Translations under genes and position numbers: made by a program
In this document: positions 8,243 to 15,912 of the stretch, one piece after another
How positions within the stretch are numbered: position 1 is the stretch's first letter
Layout of the letters: every line of letters begins with the position of its first letter
Assembly: GCF_021462525.1 (NCBI RefSeq)
Contig: NZ_JAKEDT010000002.1
Location: 47,966-111,965, forward strand
Length of the DNA stretch: 64,000 nt
Direction of reading: 5' to 3'
Source: Thermus caliditerrae
GTDB lineage: Bacteria > Deinococcota > Deinococci > Deinococcales > Thermaceae
Notes under the pieces: generated by a model
The model's database searches: none
The model's input: only the letters and a program-made list of their open reading frames with translations
What the model was told of the DNA's origin: nothing

Positions 8243-8959
8243 TTAAGGCTCCGTGAAAAGGCCCACCGCCCGGTACAAGGCCTCCTCTTCCTCCGGGGTA
8301 AGGAACCGAGCCTCCCCCTGGGGCAGGTTCCCTAGCTCTATAGGGCCTAGGGCGAGGCGCTTCAGGTAGAGCACCCGGTTCCCCCGGGCCTGGAACATGC
8401 GCTTCACCTGGTGGAAGCGCCCCTCCCGGAGGACGAGTTCCACCCAGGTGGGGTCTTCCCCAAAGGAGAGCTCCGCGGGCAAAAGCCGTTTTCCGTCCAG
8501 GGAAAGCCCCTCTGCGAAAGCCTTTTGGTCCTCCTCGGTGGCCGGGCGCTCCAGGTGGACCAGGTAGCGCTTCGCCACCTTGTGCCGGGGATGGGTGAGG
8601 CGGTGGAGGAGCTCCCCATCGGTGGTAAAGAGGAGGAGCCCCTCGGTGTCCTTGTCCAGGCGGCCCACCGGGGCGAGGTCCCGGGTGGGAAAGCCCGAAA
8701 GCAGGGCGTAGACGCTGGGCCCCTCGGTGCGGCTCGTCACGTACCCCGCGGGCTTGTGCAGGAGGAGGTGGTGGTGGCGGCGCACCGCCAGGGGCTTCCC
8801 GTCCAGCTCCAAGGAGGCCCCTTCTGGGACGTGGAAGCCCGGGTCCCGCACCACCTCCCCCGCCACCCGCACCCGCCCGGCGCGCACCAGGCGGGCCACC
8901 TCCTTGCGGCTCCCCAGGCCCAGCCGGGCCAGAAGCCGGTCCAGGCGCTCCCCCCTCAT
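8243..8959 (-). CDS. RsuA/RluB/E/F-family rRNA pseudouridine synthase
   Basis: A 238-residue enzyme with an N-terminal S4 RNA-binding domain (ERLDRLLARLGLGSRKEVARLVRAG) and a catalytic domain with the motif APVGRLDKDTEGLLLFT, whose Asp is the nucleophile. The later motif GRFHQVKRMFQARG is also standard. It converts uridine to pseudouridine in rRNA. An upstream in-frame ATG at 9250 would run through the nucleotidyltransferase gene; the ATG at 8959, overlapping that gene's stop as ATGA, is the correct start. Which of rsuA, rluB or rluE it corresponds to cannot be told. Confidence 0.92.
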   Translation of the reverse strand: MRGERLDRLLARLGLGSRKEVARLVRAGRVRVAGEVVRDPGFHVPEGASLELDGKPLAVRRHHHLLLHKPAGYVTSRTEGPSVYALLSGFPTRDLAPVGRLDKDTEGLLLFTTDGELLHRLTHPRHKVAKRYLVHLERPATEEDQKAFAEGLSLDGKRLLPAELSFGEDPTWVELVLREGRFHQVKRMFQARGNRVLYLKRLALGPIELGNLPQGEARFLTPEEEEALYRAVGLFTEP

Positions 8960-9285
8960 AGCTCTCGGGCCCCCTCCAGCCACCAAAGGGCCCCCTTGGC
9001 CCGAAGCCTGGCGAACTCCTCTGGGGTGAGGCCCCTGGCCTCCACCCGGCCCGGGTTTAGGCGCTGGAGAAAGGTGAAGCGCTCCAAGGGGTCTTTCGGC
9101 AGATGGGGGGAGACCACCAGCAGGTCGATGTCGCTTTCCACGTTGAACACTCCCCGGGCCACCGAACCATAAAGGTACACCCGGGCCTCCCCTAAGGCCT
9201 GCCGCACCCTTTGGGCAAAGGCCTTGGCCTCGTCCAGAAGGCTCTCCCACTCGGCCCTTCGCCCCTCAAGGGCCTTCCAGGCCAT
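8956..9285 (-). CDS. MNT-type nucleotidyltransferase domain protein
   Basis: A 109-residue minimal nucleotidyltransferase of the pol-beta superfamily: VYLYGSVARGVFNVESDIDLLVV contains the GS(x)10D(x)D pattern that binds nucleotide and metal. Its start lies 20 bp inside the preceding HEPN gene, the usual order for HEPN/MNT pairs. In studied pairs the MNT member is the antitoxin and can AMPylate the HEPN partner; that is knowledge of the family, not shown here. It is translationally coupled to the following pseudouridine synthase by an ATGA overlap. Confidence 0.88.
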   Translation of the reverse strand: MAWKALEGRRAEWESLLDEAKAFAQRVRQALGEARVYLYGSVARGVFNVESDIDLLVVSPHLPKDPLERFTFLQRLNPGRVEARGLTPEEFARLRAKGALWWLEGAREL

Positions 9286-9685
9286 GCCACACCTCCTCTA
9301 CCCATCCCAGGATGCTCCTGGCCGCCTGCAAGGCCTCCTTAGCCCGGGAGGGGGTGTAGTACTCGTAGGGACTACCCTCAGGGTAGGCGTCGGGGTAGCG
9401 GGCGGGGATGTAGTGGGCGTCCAGGAGCCGCGCCCCCTCCTCCAGGACCGGGGGAATGACCAAGCCCGTTTCCGCCAAGGCTTGGAGCAGGCGGAAAAGG
9501 GCGTGGCCGAAGGCGGGCCGCCCAAGGCCCCGGAGGAGCCCCTTCAAGGCGTACTCCCCCGCTTGGTGGGCTTTAAAGCTGGCCCAGTCGTAGTCCCCTT
9601 CCTCCAGGTCACGCTCCCCAGAGGCCAGGGTATGCCGCGCTTGGGCCAGCCATCTCTCTCCTTCCTCCCGGTCCAAGGGCACCAT
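9266..9685 (-). CDS. HEPN domain protein, partner of MNT nucleotidyltransferase
   Basis: A 139-residue helical protein of the HEPN (COG2250-like) family: ERWLAQARHTLASGERDLE, then WASFKAHQAGEYALKGLL, GHALFRLLQAL, and the conserved HYIPARYPDAYP...YYTPSRA block. I do not see a clean R-x4-6-H RNase motif in the expected place, so RNase activity is uncertain. I prefer the ATG at 9685 to that at 9706 because it lies 7 nt after a TAGGAT -10 box; the longer form would overlap the divergent alaX start codon. Together with the next gene it looks like a HEPN/MNT toxin-antitoxin module, though such pairs also serve other roles. Confidence 0.85.
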   Translation of the reverse strand: MVPLDREEGERWLAQARHTLASGERDLEEGDYDWASFKAHQAGEYALKGLLRGLGRPAFGHALFRLLQALAETGLVIPPVLEEGARLLDAHYIPARYPDAYPEGSPYEYYTPSRAKEALQAARSILGWVEEVWHGLEGP

Positions 9686-9704
9686 CCTCCTTATCCTAAA
9701 GGGC
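9686..9704. promoter_or_regulatory. symmetric bidirectional leaderless promoter (HEPN / alaX)
   Basis: The 19 bp between two divergent start codons hold one near-symmetric -10. Read on the plus strand it is TATCCT (9692-9697), then 7 nt, then ATG 9705. Read on the minus strand it is TAGGAT (9693-9698), then 7 nt, then ATG 9685. Both transcripts would begin at or next to their start codon. GGAGG on the minus strand touches the HEPN ATG and is too close to act as a ribosome binding site. Confidence 0.6.
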
Positions 9705-10832
9705 ATGAGGCTTTACCAGCTGGACAGCTACGCCACCCGCTTTCGGGCCCAGGTGGTGCGGGTTTGGAGCGATGAGAAGGGGCACCATGCCGTGCTTTCC
9801 GAGACCCTTTTCTACCCGGAATCCGGCGGCCAGCCTGCGGACACCGGGGTCCTCAAGGGCCCCTTTGGCGAGGTGCGGGTCCTCCACGCCTACGAGGAGG
9901 AAAAGGCCTTTGGCGACGTGGTCCACGTGCTCTCCGCCCCCATTCCCGAAGGGGTGGAGGTGGAAGGAGAGATCGACTGGTATAGGCGCTTCCGCCACAT
10001 GCAACGCCACACCGCCCAGCACATCCTCTCCCAGGCCCTCCTCCGGGCCGGGGGGTACCACACGGTGGCCGTGAGCCTGGATGGGCCCATCTGCACCGTG
10101 GACCTAAAGGAGGAAGTGGCGGAGGCCAAGCTGCAAGAGGCCGAGGCCTTGGCCAACTTTGCCGTTTACGCCGACTACCCGGTGGAAGCCTTCTGGGTCT
10201 CCGAAGAGGAGCTCTCCCAATACCCTCTGAGGCGGCCTCCTAAGGTGCAAGGCCGGGTGCGCCTGGTGCGGATCGGGGACTTCGACCTGGCGGCCTGCGG
10301 GGGCACCCACCTCAAGACCAGCGCCCAGGCGGGGCCCATCAAGGTGCTCAAGTGGGAGCGGTACAAGGGGGGGACCCGGGTGCACTTCCTGGCGGGGTGG
10401 GAGGCTTTGGAGGACTACCACGCCAAGCACGCCCTGCTTTCCCGCCTGGCCCTTTCCTTCTCCACCAGCCCCCTGGAGCTGGAAAGACCCGTGCGCCGCC
10501 TTCAGGAGGAGGTATACGCCCTTAAGGGCGAGAACCTGGAGCTTAAAGAGGCTTTGGTGGAGACCCTCCTGCCCCGGGCCCTCGAGGAGAGGGTGCTCCT
10601 GGTGCCGGCTCCCGTCCTGGGGGACCTGGCCAAAAGGCTTCTTTCCTGGAGCGAGAAGACCTTTTTGCTCCTTTCCCTCGAGGGTCGCTTTGCCACCTTG
10701 GGCCCCGGCCGGCAGGAGGTTTTGGAAAGGCTTAAGGCCCTTGGGGCCAAGGGCGGGGGAAAAGAGGTGGTCCAGGGAAGCCTGCCCAAGGAAAAGGTGG
10801 CCGCAGCCTTGGATCCGGGCCTCGTAAGCTAA
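9705..10832 (+). CDS. alaX: AlaX-type alanyl-tRNA editing protein
   Basis: A 375-residue free-standing homologue of the alanyl-tRNA synthetase editing domain, which hydrolyses Ser- or Gly-tRNA(Ala). The zinc site is visible as HTAQH (His102 and His106) and CGGTH (Cys198 and His202). The N-terminal part resembles the AlaRS beta-barrel ([12 protein letters not shown]) and residues 250-375 carry a coiled coil and a DHHA1-like end, which makes it the long AlaX-L class. The start codon shares a bidirectional promoter with the HEPN gene. The SDR gene follows after 4 bp. Confidence 0.92.
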   Translation: MRLYQLDSYATRFRAQVVRVWSDEKGHHAVLSETLFYPESGGQPADTGVLKGPFGEVRVLHAYEEEKAFGDVVHVLSAPIPEGVEVEGEIDWYRRFRHMQRHTAQHILSQALLRAGGYHTVAVSLDGPICTVDLKEEVAEAKLQEAEALANFAVYADYPVEAFWVSEEELSQYPLRRPPKVQGRVRLVRIGDFDLAACGGTHLKTSAQAGPIKVLKWERYKGGTRVHFLAGWEALEDYHAKHALLSRLALSFSTSPLELERPVRRLQEEVYALKGENLELKEALVETLLPRALEERVLLVPAPVLGDLAKRLLSWSEKTFLLLSLEGRFATLGPGRQEVLERLKALGAKGGGKEVVQGSLPKEKVAAALDPGLVS

Positions 10833-10836
10833 GGCC

Positions 10837-11607
10837 ATGGGGCTTTTTGAGGGAAAGGGAGTCTTGGTCACGGGAGCGGCCCGGGGCATCGGCCGGGCCA
10901 TCGCCCGGGCCTTCGCTCGGGAAGGGGCCTTGGTGGCCCTTTGCGATCTGCATCCCGAGGGGCGGGGGGTGGCGGAGGAGATCGGAGGCTTCTTCGTGCA
11001 GGCGGACCTGGCCGAGGAAAGGGACCGGGTGCGCTTTGTGGAAGAAGCGGCCAAGGCCCTGGGCCGGGTGGACGTGTTGGTGAACAACGCCGCCACCAGC
11101 GCCCCAGGTTCGGCCCTTACCGTAAAACTCCCCGAGTGGCGAAGGGTTTTGGAGGTGAACCTCACCGCTCCCATGCACCTCTCCGCCCTGGCGGCCAGGG
11201 AGATGGCCAAGGTAGGCGGGGGGGCCATCGTGAACGTGGCCAGCGTCCAGGGCCTCTTCGCCGAGCAGGAGAATGCTGCCTACAACGCTTCCAAGGGAGG
11301 GCTGGTCAACCTCACCCGTTCCTTGGCTTTGGACCTGGCCCCCTTGGGCATCCGGGTGAACGCCGTGGCCCCGGGGGCCATCGCCACGGAGGCGGTACTG
11401 GAGGCCATCGCCCTTTCCGAGGACCCGGAGAGGACCCGCCGGGACTGGGAGGACCTTCACGCCCTGAGGAGGCTGGGCCAGCCCGAGGAAGTGGCGGAGG
11501 CAGTGGTTTTCCTAGCTTCGGAAAAAGCGAGCTTCATCACCGGGGCCATTCTGGTGGTGGACGGGGGTATGACGGCGAGCTTCATGATGGCGGGTAGGCC
11601 AGTCTAG
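10837..11607 (+). CDS. short-chain dehydrogenase/reductase (SDR)
   Basis: A 256-residue classical SDR. It has the cofactor glycine motif TGAARGIG near residue 12, the NNAA motif, a catalytic serine in NVASVQG, the YNASK active-site Tyr/Lys pair and the PGAIATEAV segment. An aspartate at the end of beta-2 (CDLHP) favours NAD(H). The family includes 3-oxoacyl-ACP reductases and glucose dehydrogenases; the substrate cannot be fixed. A TAAGCT hexamer ends 6 nt before the ATG and could be a -10 giving a leaderless transcript, although the gene also follows alaX closely. Confidence 0.9.
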   Translation: MGLFEGKGVLVTGAARGIGRAIARAFAREGALVALCDLHPEGRGVAEEIGGFFVQADLAEERDRVRFVEEAAKALGRVDVLVNNAATSAPGSALTVKLPEWRRVLEVNLTAPMHLSALAAREMAKVGGGAIVNVASVQGLFAEQENAAYNASKGGLVNLTRSLALDLAPLGIRVNAVAPGAIATEAVLEAIALSEDPERTRRDWEDLHALRRLGQPEEVAEAVVFLASEKASFITGAILVVDGGMTASFMMAGRPV

Positions 11608-11653
11608 CGCTGCTCCACCCTGGTTTTGCCAGAGTAGGGGGCCCGGCCAATCC

Positions 11654-11759
11654 CTAAGTACCCCGTCGTGGCGCAAGCCACGACGGGGGCCCCAAAGAGG
11701 CCGTGAGCACGCCGCTTTGGCTTTGGCCGGTGGGGCAACCTTTGCGTGCGGGTACTTAG
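11654..11759 (-). repeat. 106-bp TIR element, copy 1
   Basis: This element runs from CTAAGTACC to GGTACTTAG, terminal inverted repeats of 9 bp. Inside lie the hairpin CCCCGTCGTGGC/GCCACGACGGGG and a stretch reading GGGGCAACCTTTGCGTGCGG. It has exactly the same length as copies 2 and 3 and is inverted relative to them. It lies between the convergent SDR and flavoprotein genes (194 bp apart), so its hairpin may also act as a terminator. It encodes no protein. Confidence 0.85.
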
Positions 11760-11801
11760 CCCGCACCATTTAGGCCCTTACCGATGTGGCGAAAAAGGGC
11801 A

Positions 11802-12344
11802 TCACGTGGCGTGGTCCTTGTAGGGCTCTCCCCGCAGGTCGGAGATCAAGTGGATGGCCACGTAGGCTCCATCCCCTGCGCTCACGATGGCGTGTCCCGG
11901 CACCTTGCCCCGGGCCACCCCGGCGGCGTAGACCCTGGGATAGCTGGTGCGGCCGGCCTCGTCGGTTTCTATGTGGACTCCCTTGCGGGTGAGGCCCAAG
12001 AGGGAGGGTAGGGTGGGGTCTTTGTGGGTGCAGAGGAGAAGCCTTTCCGCTTCCACCACGCCCCCCTCGGTCTCCACCTCAAAGACCCCCCCCAGGTCAC
12101 GCACCCCCTTGACCACGCCCCTTTGGATCTCTGCCCCGTAGCGGCGGGCGTGCTCTTTCAGCCTCTCTAGAAGTTCCTCGCCCGAGGGTTCGTCCAGAAG
12201 GCCGGGGTAGTTGGGAACCCGGCTTACCTGGGCGATTTTGGAATGACCTCCATCCAGCACCAGGACCTTCAGCCCGGCTCGGGCCAGAAAAAGAGCCGCG
12301 GAAAGACCCGAGGGGCCGCCACCTACCACGAGAACATCCCACAT
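11802..12344 (-). CDS. reduced thioredoxin-reductase-like FAD protein
   Basis: A 180-residue flavoprotein made only of the FAD-binding domain: VLVVGGGPSGLSAALFLARAGL (Rossmann motif), VPNYPGLLDEPSG and the C-terminal YAAGVARGKVPGHAIVSAGDGAYVA flavin contact. A true thioredoxin reductase has about 310-330 residues with an inserted NADPH domain and a CxxC pair; both are missing. I take this as a natural short form, since the frame is intact. The start ATG at 12344 lies 9 nt after TATACT on the minus strand. Longer upstream reading frames cover the divergent PASTA gene and are not real. Redox role inferred only. Confidence 0.82.
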   Translation of the reverse strand: MWDVLVVGGGPSGLSAALFLARAGLKVLVLDGGHSKIAQVSRVPNYPGLLDEPSGEELLERLKEHARRYGAEIQRGVVKGVRDLGGVFEVETEGGVVEAERLLLCTHKDPTLPSLLGLTRKGVHIETDEAGRTSYPRVYAAGVARGKVPGHAIVSAGDGAYVAIHLISDLRGEPYKDHAT

Positions 12345-12404
12345 ACCTTTTAGAGTATATGGGCCAGGAACGAAGGGGAGAAGGCAAGGTATAATCGGCG
12401 GCGC
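12345..12404. promoter_or_regulatory. divergent promoters, flavoprotein and PASTA gene
   Basis: On the minus strand TATACT (complement of 12354-12359) lies 9 nt before the flavoprotein ATG. On the plus strand a perfect TATAAT (12390-12395) lies 9 nt before the ATG at 12405. Neither has a clear -35. Both transcripts would be leaderless or nearly so. Confidence 0.6.
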
Positions 12405-13748
12405 ATGATTTTGGACGACCGCTACCCGGTGCTGGAAACCCTCGAGGAGCGGGAGGGCATCACCCTCTACCGGGTGGAGGGGGGACGGGTCTACTTCTTC
12501 CAGGTGCACACCCCTGAGGAGCGGGAGCGCTTCTACCGCTACCGGGCAGCCTTGAAGCGGCTCATGGACCTGGGCCTTCTGGAAGCCCAGGTCTCCTTGA
12601 AGCCGGGGCGCCACTACGCCTTCTTCCCGGAAAAACCCCTTTCCCGCAAGCCCCCGCCCAAGGCGGCCCTCGAGGCCCTGGCCCCCCTGGGCTTTGGCCG
12701 CGAGCACCTGGCCATGGCCGAGGAAGGGGTGGCCTACCTTTCCCCCTGGCCCCTCAGCCCACGGGGGGCTCGGGAAAGGCCCCATCGCCTCCGGCCTGGC
12801 TTCCTGGTGGGGGTGGCCCCGGGCCTCCTCCTGGGGGCTTTGGGCCTTTGGCTCCTTTCCCAAGGGCTCTACCGCTACTTCAACCCCCCGGAGTACGCCG
12901 TGCCTGAGCTGGTGGGAAAGTCCGCCCGGGAGGCCTTCTTGCTCCTCAAAGACACCGGGCTCCGCCTGGAGGTGGCCGAGGGCAACGACCCCAGCAAGCC
13001 CAAGGAGGTGGTCCTGGCCCAGGAACCGCCTCCCGGCACCCGGCTGCGGGAGGGGCGCACGGTGCGGCTGGTGCTCAACCAAGCCCGGCTCAACCCCCTC
13101 CCCGACCTCGCTGGCCTCCGGCAGGAGGAGGCCGAGGCCCGCGTCCGGGAGTTGGGCCTCCGCCTGGAGGGCACGGCCCAGATAGAAAGCGCCGAACCCC
13201 TAGGCGTGATTCTCGCCTCCTCCCCTCCCCCAGGCACCCCCTTGGCCCTGGGGAGCGGCGTGCGCCTCTTGGTGTCCGCGGGGCAGAGCCAGGGCCACGC
13301 CAGCCCCCTGCCCAAACTCACCGGCCTGACCCGGGAGGAGGCCCTTTTCCTGGTGAACGCCGCGGGCCTGCAGGCCCAGGTGGAAGAAGTGCCTTCGGGA
13401 GCCCCCGCGGGCTTGGTCCTAGCCCAAGACCCCGCCCCGGGAACCCCCATACCCCCGGGAAGCGGCGTGCGCCTCCGGGTGGCGGTGCAAGGGGAGGTCC
13501 AGCTTCCCACCACCCCCCCACCCCCGCCAGAACCCGCCTTCCGGGAGGTAGCCCTAAGCCTGGACCTGCCCCCGGAGGCCGAAGGGCGCCCGGTGCGGCT
13601 CACCCTTCTGGACGCCCGGGGGGAACAGGTGCTCTACGAGGGCCTGGGGCAGGCGGGGCTCCACCTGGAAGGCACCTACCGGGCACAGGGAGAGGCCCGC
13701 TTCCGCCTCTACCTGGACGGGGAGGTGTTGCAGGAGTGGAGCCCTTAA
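12405..13748 (+). CDS. PASTA-domain membrane protein with degenerate kinase-like N-terminus
   Basis: A 447-residue single-pass membrane protein. Residues 1-60 ([21 protein letters not shown] and the helix [16 protein letters not shown]) resemble the first strands and helix C of an Hanks-type Ser/Thr kinase N-lobe without a catalytic domain. A transmembrane helix lies near residues 133-153, followed by three PASTA repeats (about 165-365), each with a VPxLxGxxxxEA-like start and PPPGTxLxxGxxVRL end, then a Pro-rich linker and a beta-rich end. PASTA domains usually bind peptidoglycan fragments or lipid II. It looks like a kinase-less PknB relative and probably senses or scaffolds in cell-wall growth. 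Confidence 0.8.
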   Translation: MILDDRYPVLETLEEREGITLYRVEGGRVYFFQVHTPEERERFYRYRAALKRLMDLGLLEAQVSLKPGRHYAFFPEKPLSRKPPPKAALEALAPLGFGREHLAMAEEGVAYLSPWPLSPRGARERPHRLRPGFLVGVAPGLLLGALGLWLLSQGLYRYFNPPEYAVPELVGKSAREAFLLLKDTGLRLEVAEGNDPSKPKEVVLAQEPPPGTRLREGRTVRLVLNQARLNPLPDLAGLRQEEAEARVRELGLRLEGTAQIESAEPLGVILASSPPPGTPLALGSGVRLLVSAGQSQGHASPLPKLTGLTREEALFLVNAAGLQAQVEEVPSGAPAGLVLAQDPAPGTPIPPGSGVRLRVAVQGEVQLPTTPPPPPEPAFREVALSLDLPPEAEGRPVRLTLLDARGEQVLYEGLGQAGLHLEGTYRAQGEARFRLYLDGEVLQEWSP

Positions 13749-13752
13749 GCCC

Positions 13753-14082
13753 ATGAAGGGAGCCTGGGCCGAGGAAGCAGCCCTCCACTACCTCTTGGGG
13801 AAGGGCTACCGGCTCCTGGGCAGAAACCGCCGCACCCCTTTCGGAGAGGTGGACCTCTTCATGGAGAAGGACGGGGTCCACGTCTTGGTGGAGGTGAAGC
13901 AGCGCAGCACAGGGGCCTTCGGCACGCCCCTCGAGGCCCTCACCCCCGGGAAGGTGGCCCGCCTGCTCCAAAGCGCCCGCTTCCTGCTGGGGCGAGACGA
14001 CCTCCCGGTGCGCCTCGAGGCCGTCTTGGTCCACGGCACCCCCAAAGCGCACCGCCTGGAGCACCTGGTCCTGGAAGTGTAG
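13753..14082 (+). CDS. yraN: YraN family (UPF0102) endonuclease-fold protein
   Basis: A 109-residue protein of the YraN/UPF0102 family, which has a restriction-endonuclease-like fold. The key residues are visible in [29 protein letters not shown]: Glu and Asp of FGEVDL and the ExK of VEVKQR. Gene starts 4 bp after the PASTA gene and probably shares its transcript. Cellular role is not established for the family. Confidence 0.9.
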   Translation: MKGAWAEEAALHYLLGKGYRLLGRNRRTPFGEVDLFMEKDGVHVLVEVKQRSTGAFGTPLEALTPGKVARLLQSARFLLGRDDLPVRLEAVLVHGTPKAHRLEHLVLEV

Positions 14083-14124
14083 CCCGCCCCGAGCCTCTTC
14101 CCCGGGCATCCGGTAAGCTTGGGG

Positions 14125-15912
14125 GTGTTTAGGAACCTCGGGGCGTACCTGGAGGCCCTGGAACGGCGGGGCGAGCTCAAGCGGGTAAAGGTGCCCGTAA
14201 GCAGCGACCTGGAGATCACCGAGATCGCCGACCGCATGGTGAAGAGGGGGGGTCCTGCCCTCCTTTTTGAAAGGGTGGTGGGTAAGGACTTCCCCGTGGC
14301 CATCGGCCTCTTCGGCACCCGGGAGCGCACCGCCTTCGCCCTGGGGGTTGGGGACCTGGACGAGCTTTCTGAGAAGGTGTCCCGCTTGCTGGAGTTGAAG
14401 CCGGGAAGAGGGGGGATTTCTGCCCTCATGGGCCTTCTCCCCAAGCTCCCCCTCCTCAAGGGATTTTTCCCCAAACGGGTGGCCAAAGCCCCGGTGCAGG
14501 AGGTGGTGCTCAAGGGGGAGGCGGTGGACCTAAACCGCCTTCCCATCCTCAAGTGCTGGCCCCTGGACGGAGGGCCCTTCCTCACCCTGCCCCTGGTCAT
14601 CACCCAGGACCCGGAAACCGGGGAGCTCAACCTGGGCATGTACCGCATGCAGGTGCTGGACAAAAGGAGCACCGCCATGCACTGGCAGCTCCACAAGGTG
14701 GGCCGCCGCCATCTGGAGAAAGCCAGAAGGTTGGGGAAGAAGCTCCCCGTGGCCGTGGCCCTGGGGGGCGACCCGGTCCTCACCTACGCCGCCACCGCCC
14801 CCCTCCCCCCCCTGCCGGGGGTGAGCGAGTTCCACCTGGCGGGCTTCCTGCGGGGGGCCCCCATCGAGCTCGTCCGAGGGGTCACGGTGGACCTCCCCGT
14901 GCCCGCGGAGGCGGAGTTCGTGTTGGAAGGCTACATTGACCCGGAGGAGCCCCTAGTGGTGGAAGGGCCCTTCGGGGACCACACCGGCTTCTACACCCCA
15001 GAAGACCTCTACCCCCGCTTCCACGTCACCGCCATCACCCACCGGAAAGGGGCCATCTACCCGGCCACCATCGTGGGCATGCCGCCCATGGAGGACGCCT
15101 ACCTCATCGAGGCCAGCGAGCGCCTCTTCCTTCCCCCCTTGCGCCTGGTCCTCCCCGAGGTGGCCGACTACCACATGCCCCCCGAGGGCGTGGCCCACAA
15201 CTGGGTGAACGTGGCCCTAAAGAAGGAGTACCCCGGCCAGGCCTACAAGGTGGCCTACGGGATGCTGGGCCTGGGGCAGATGATGTTCGCCAAGGTGATC
15301 GTGGCGGTGGACGCGGACGTGCCCGTGCGGCCCGGCTTCGCCACCCTTCTGAAAGCCCTGGAACACGCTCTCCCCGGCCGGGACACCCTTTTCCTCCGGG
15401 GGCCCATAGACGTCCTGGACCACAGCGCCCGGGCCTTCGCCTTCGGGGGGAAGCTCCTCATCGATGGCACCCGCAAGCTCCCTGAGGAGGGCGGGGAGGT
15501 ACCCTGGGCTCCCAGGGTCCACACGGAGCTCCCCCAGGACCCGGAGGCCCTGGCCCAAAGGCAGTGGCCCGGGGTCTGGGGGATTACCCTGCGCAAGGCG
15601 CGGCCGGGCCAGGCCTGGGCCTTGGCGGAGCGCCTCTTGCAGACACCGGCCAGCGCGGGCATCCGGCTCCTCCTGCTGGCGGACCACGACACTGCCCTCA
15701 CCCCCGAGGAGCTCCTCTGGGCCGTGCTCAACAACATCGACCCGGAGCGGGACGCCCGGGTCATGGCGGGGGTGGAGGGTCCGGTTTTGGTCCTGGACGG
15801 CACCCGCAAGCTCCCCGAGGAAGGCTTCCACCGGGTCTGGCCCGAGCGCATCCGCATGGACGAGCGCATCAAGGCCCTGGTGGAAAGCCGCTGGGAGGAG
15901 TACGGCCTCTAG
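14125..15912 (+). CDS. ubiD: UbiD family decarboxylase
   Basis: A 595-residue UbiD-type enzyme, which uses prenylated FMN to decarboxylate aromatic or unsaturated acids. Visible family motifs include SDLEITEIADRM, GMYRMQVLDKRSTAMHWQLHKVG, LGGDPVLTYAATAPLP and the conserved GPFGDHTGFYTP. I chose GTG 14125 (MFRNLGAYLEALERRGEL) over the TTG at 14119, because UbiD proteins normally begin M-F-R and because TAAGCT ends 5 nt before it. It may serve menaquinone synthesis, consistent with ubiE/menG in this window, but no ubiX or other mqn gene is nearby. It converges on the signalling operon with a 4-bp overlap of stop codons. Confidence 0.9.
   Translation: MFRNLGAYLEALERRGELKRVKVPVSSDLEITEIADRMVKRGGPALLFERVVGKDFPVAIGLFGTRERTAFALGVGDLDELSEKVSRLLELKPGRGGISALMGLLPKLPLLKGFFPKRVAKAPVQEVVLKGEAVDLNRLPILKCWPLDGGPFLTLPLVITQDPETGELNLGMYRMQVLDKRSTAMHWQLHKVGRRHLEKARRLGKKLPVAVALGGDPVLTYAATAPLPPLPGVSEFHLAGFLRGAPIELVRGVTVDLPVPAEAEFVLEGYIDPEEPLVVEGPFGDHTGFYTPEDLYPRFHVTAITHRKGAIYPATIVGMPPMEDAYLIEASERLFLPPLRLVLPEVADYHMPPEGVAHNWVNVALKKEYPGQAYKVAYGMLGLGQMMFAKVIVAVDADVPVRPGFATLLKALEHALPGRDTLFLRGPIDVLDHSARAFAFGGKLLIDGTRKLPEEGGEVPWAPRVHTELPQDPEALAQRQWPGVWGITLRKARPGQAWALAERLLQTPASAGIRLLLLADHDTALTPEELLWAVLNNIDPERDARVMAGVEGPVLVLDGTRKLPEEGFHRVWPERIRMDERIKALVESRWEEYGL

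Noticed and set aside
8960..9250. Upstream extension of the pseudouridine synthase
   Set aside because: The extension overlaps the MNT gene in another frame; the ATG overlapping the MNT stop gives a normal S4-domain N-terminus.
11654..11759. The repeated elements as part of a CRISPR array
   Set aside because: The copies are 106 bp, kilobases apart, in both orientations and have no regular spacers or cas genes.
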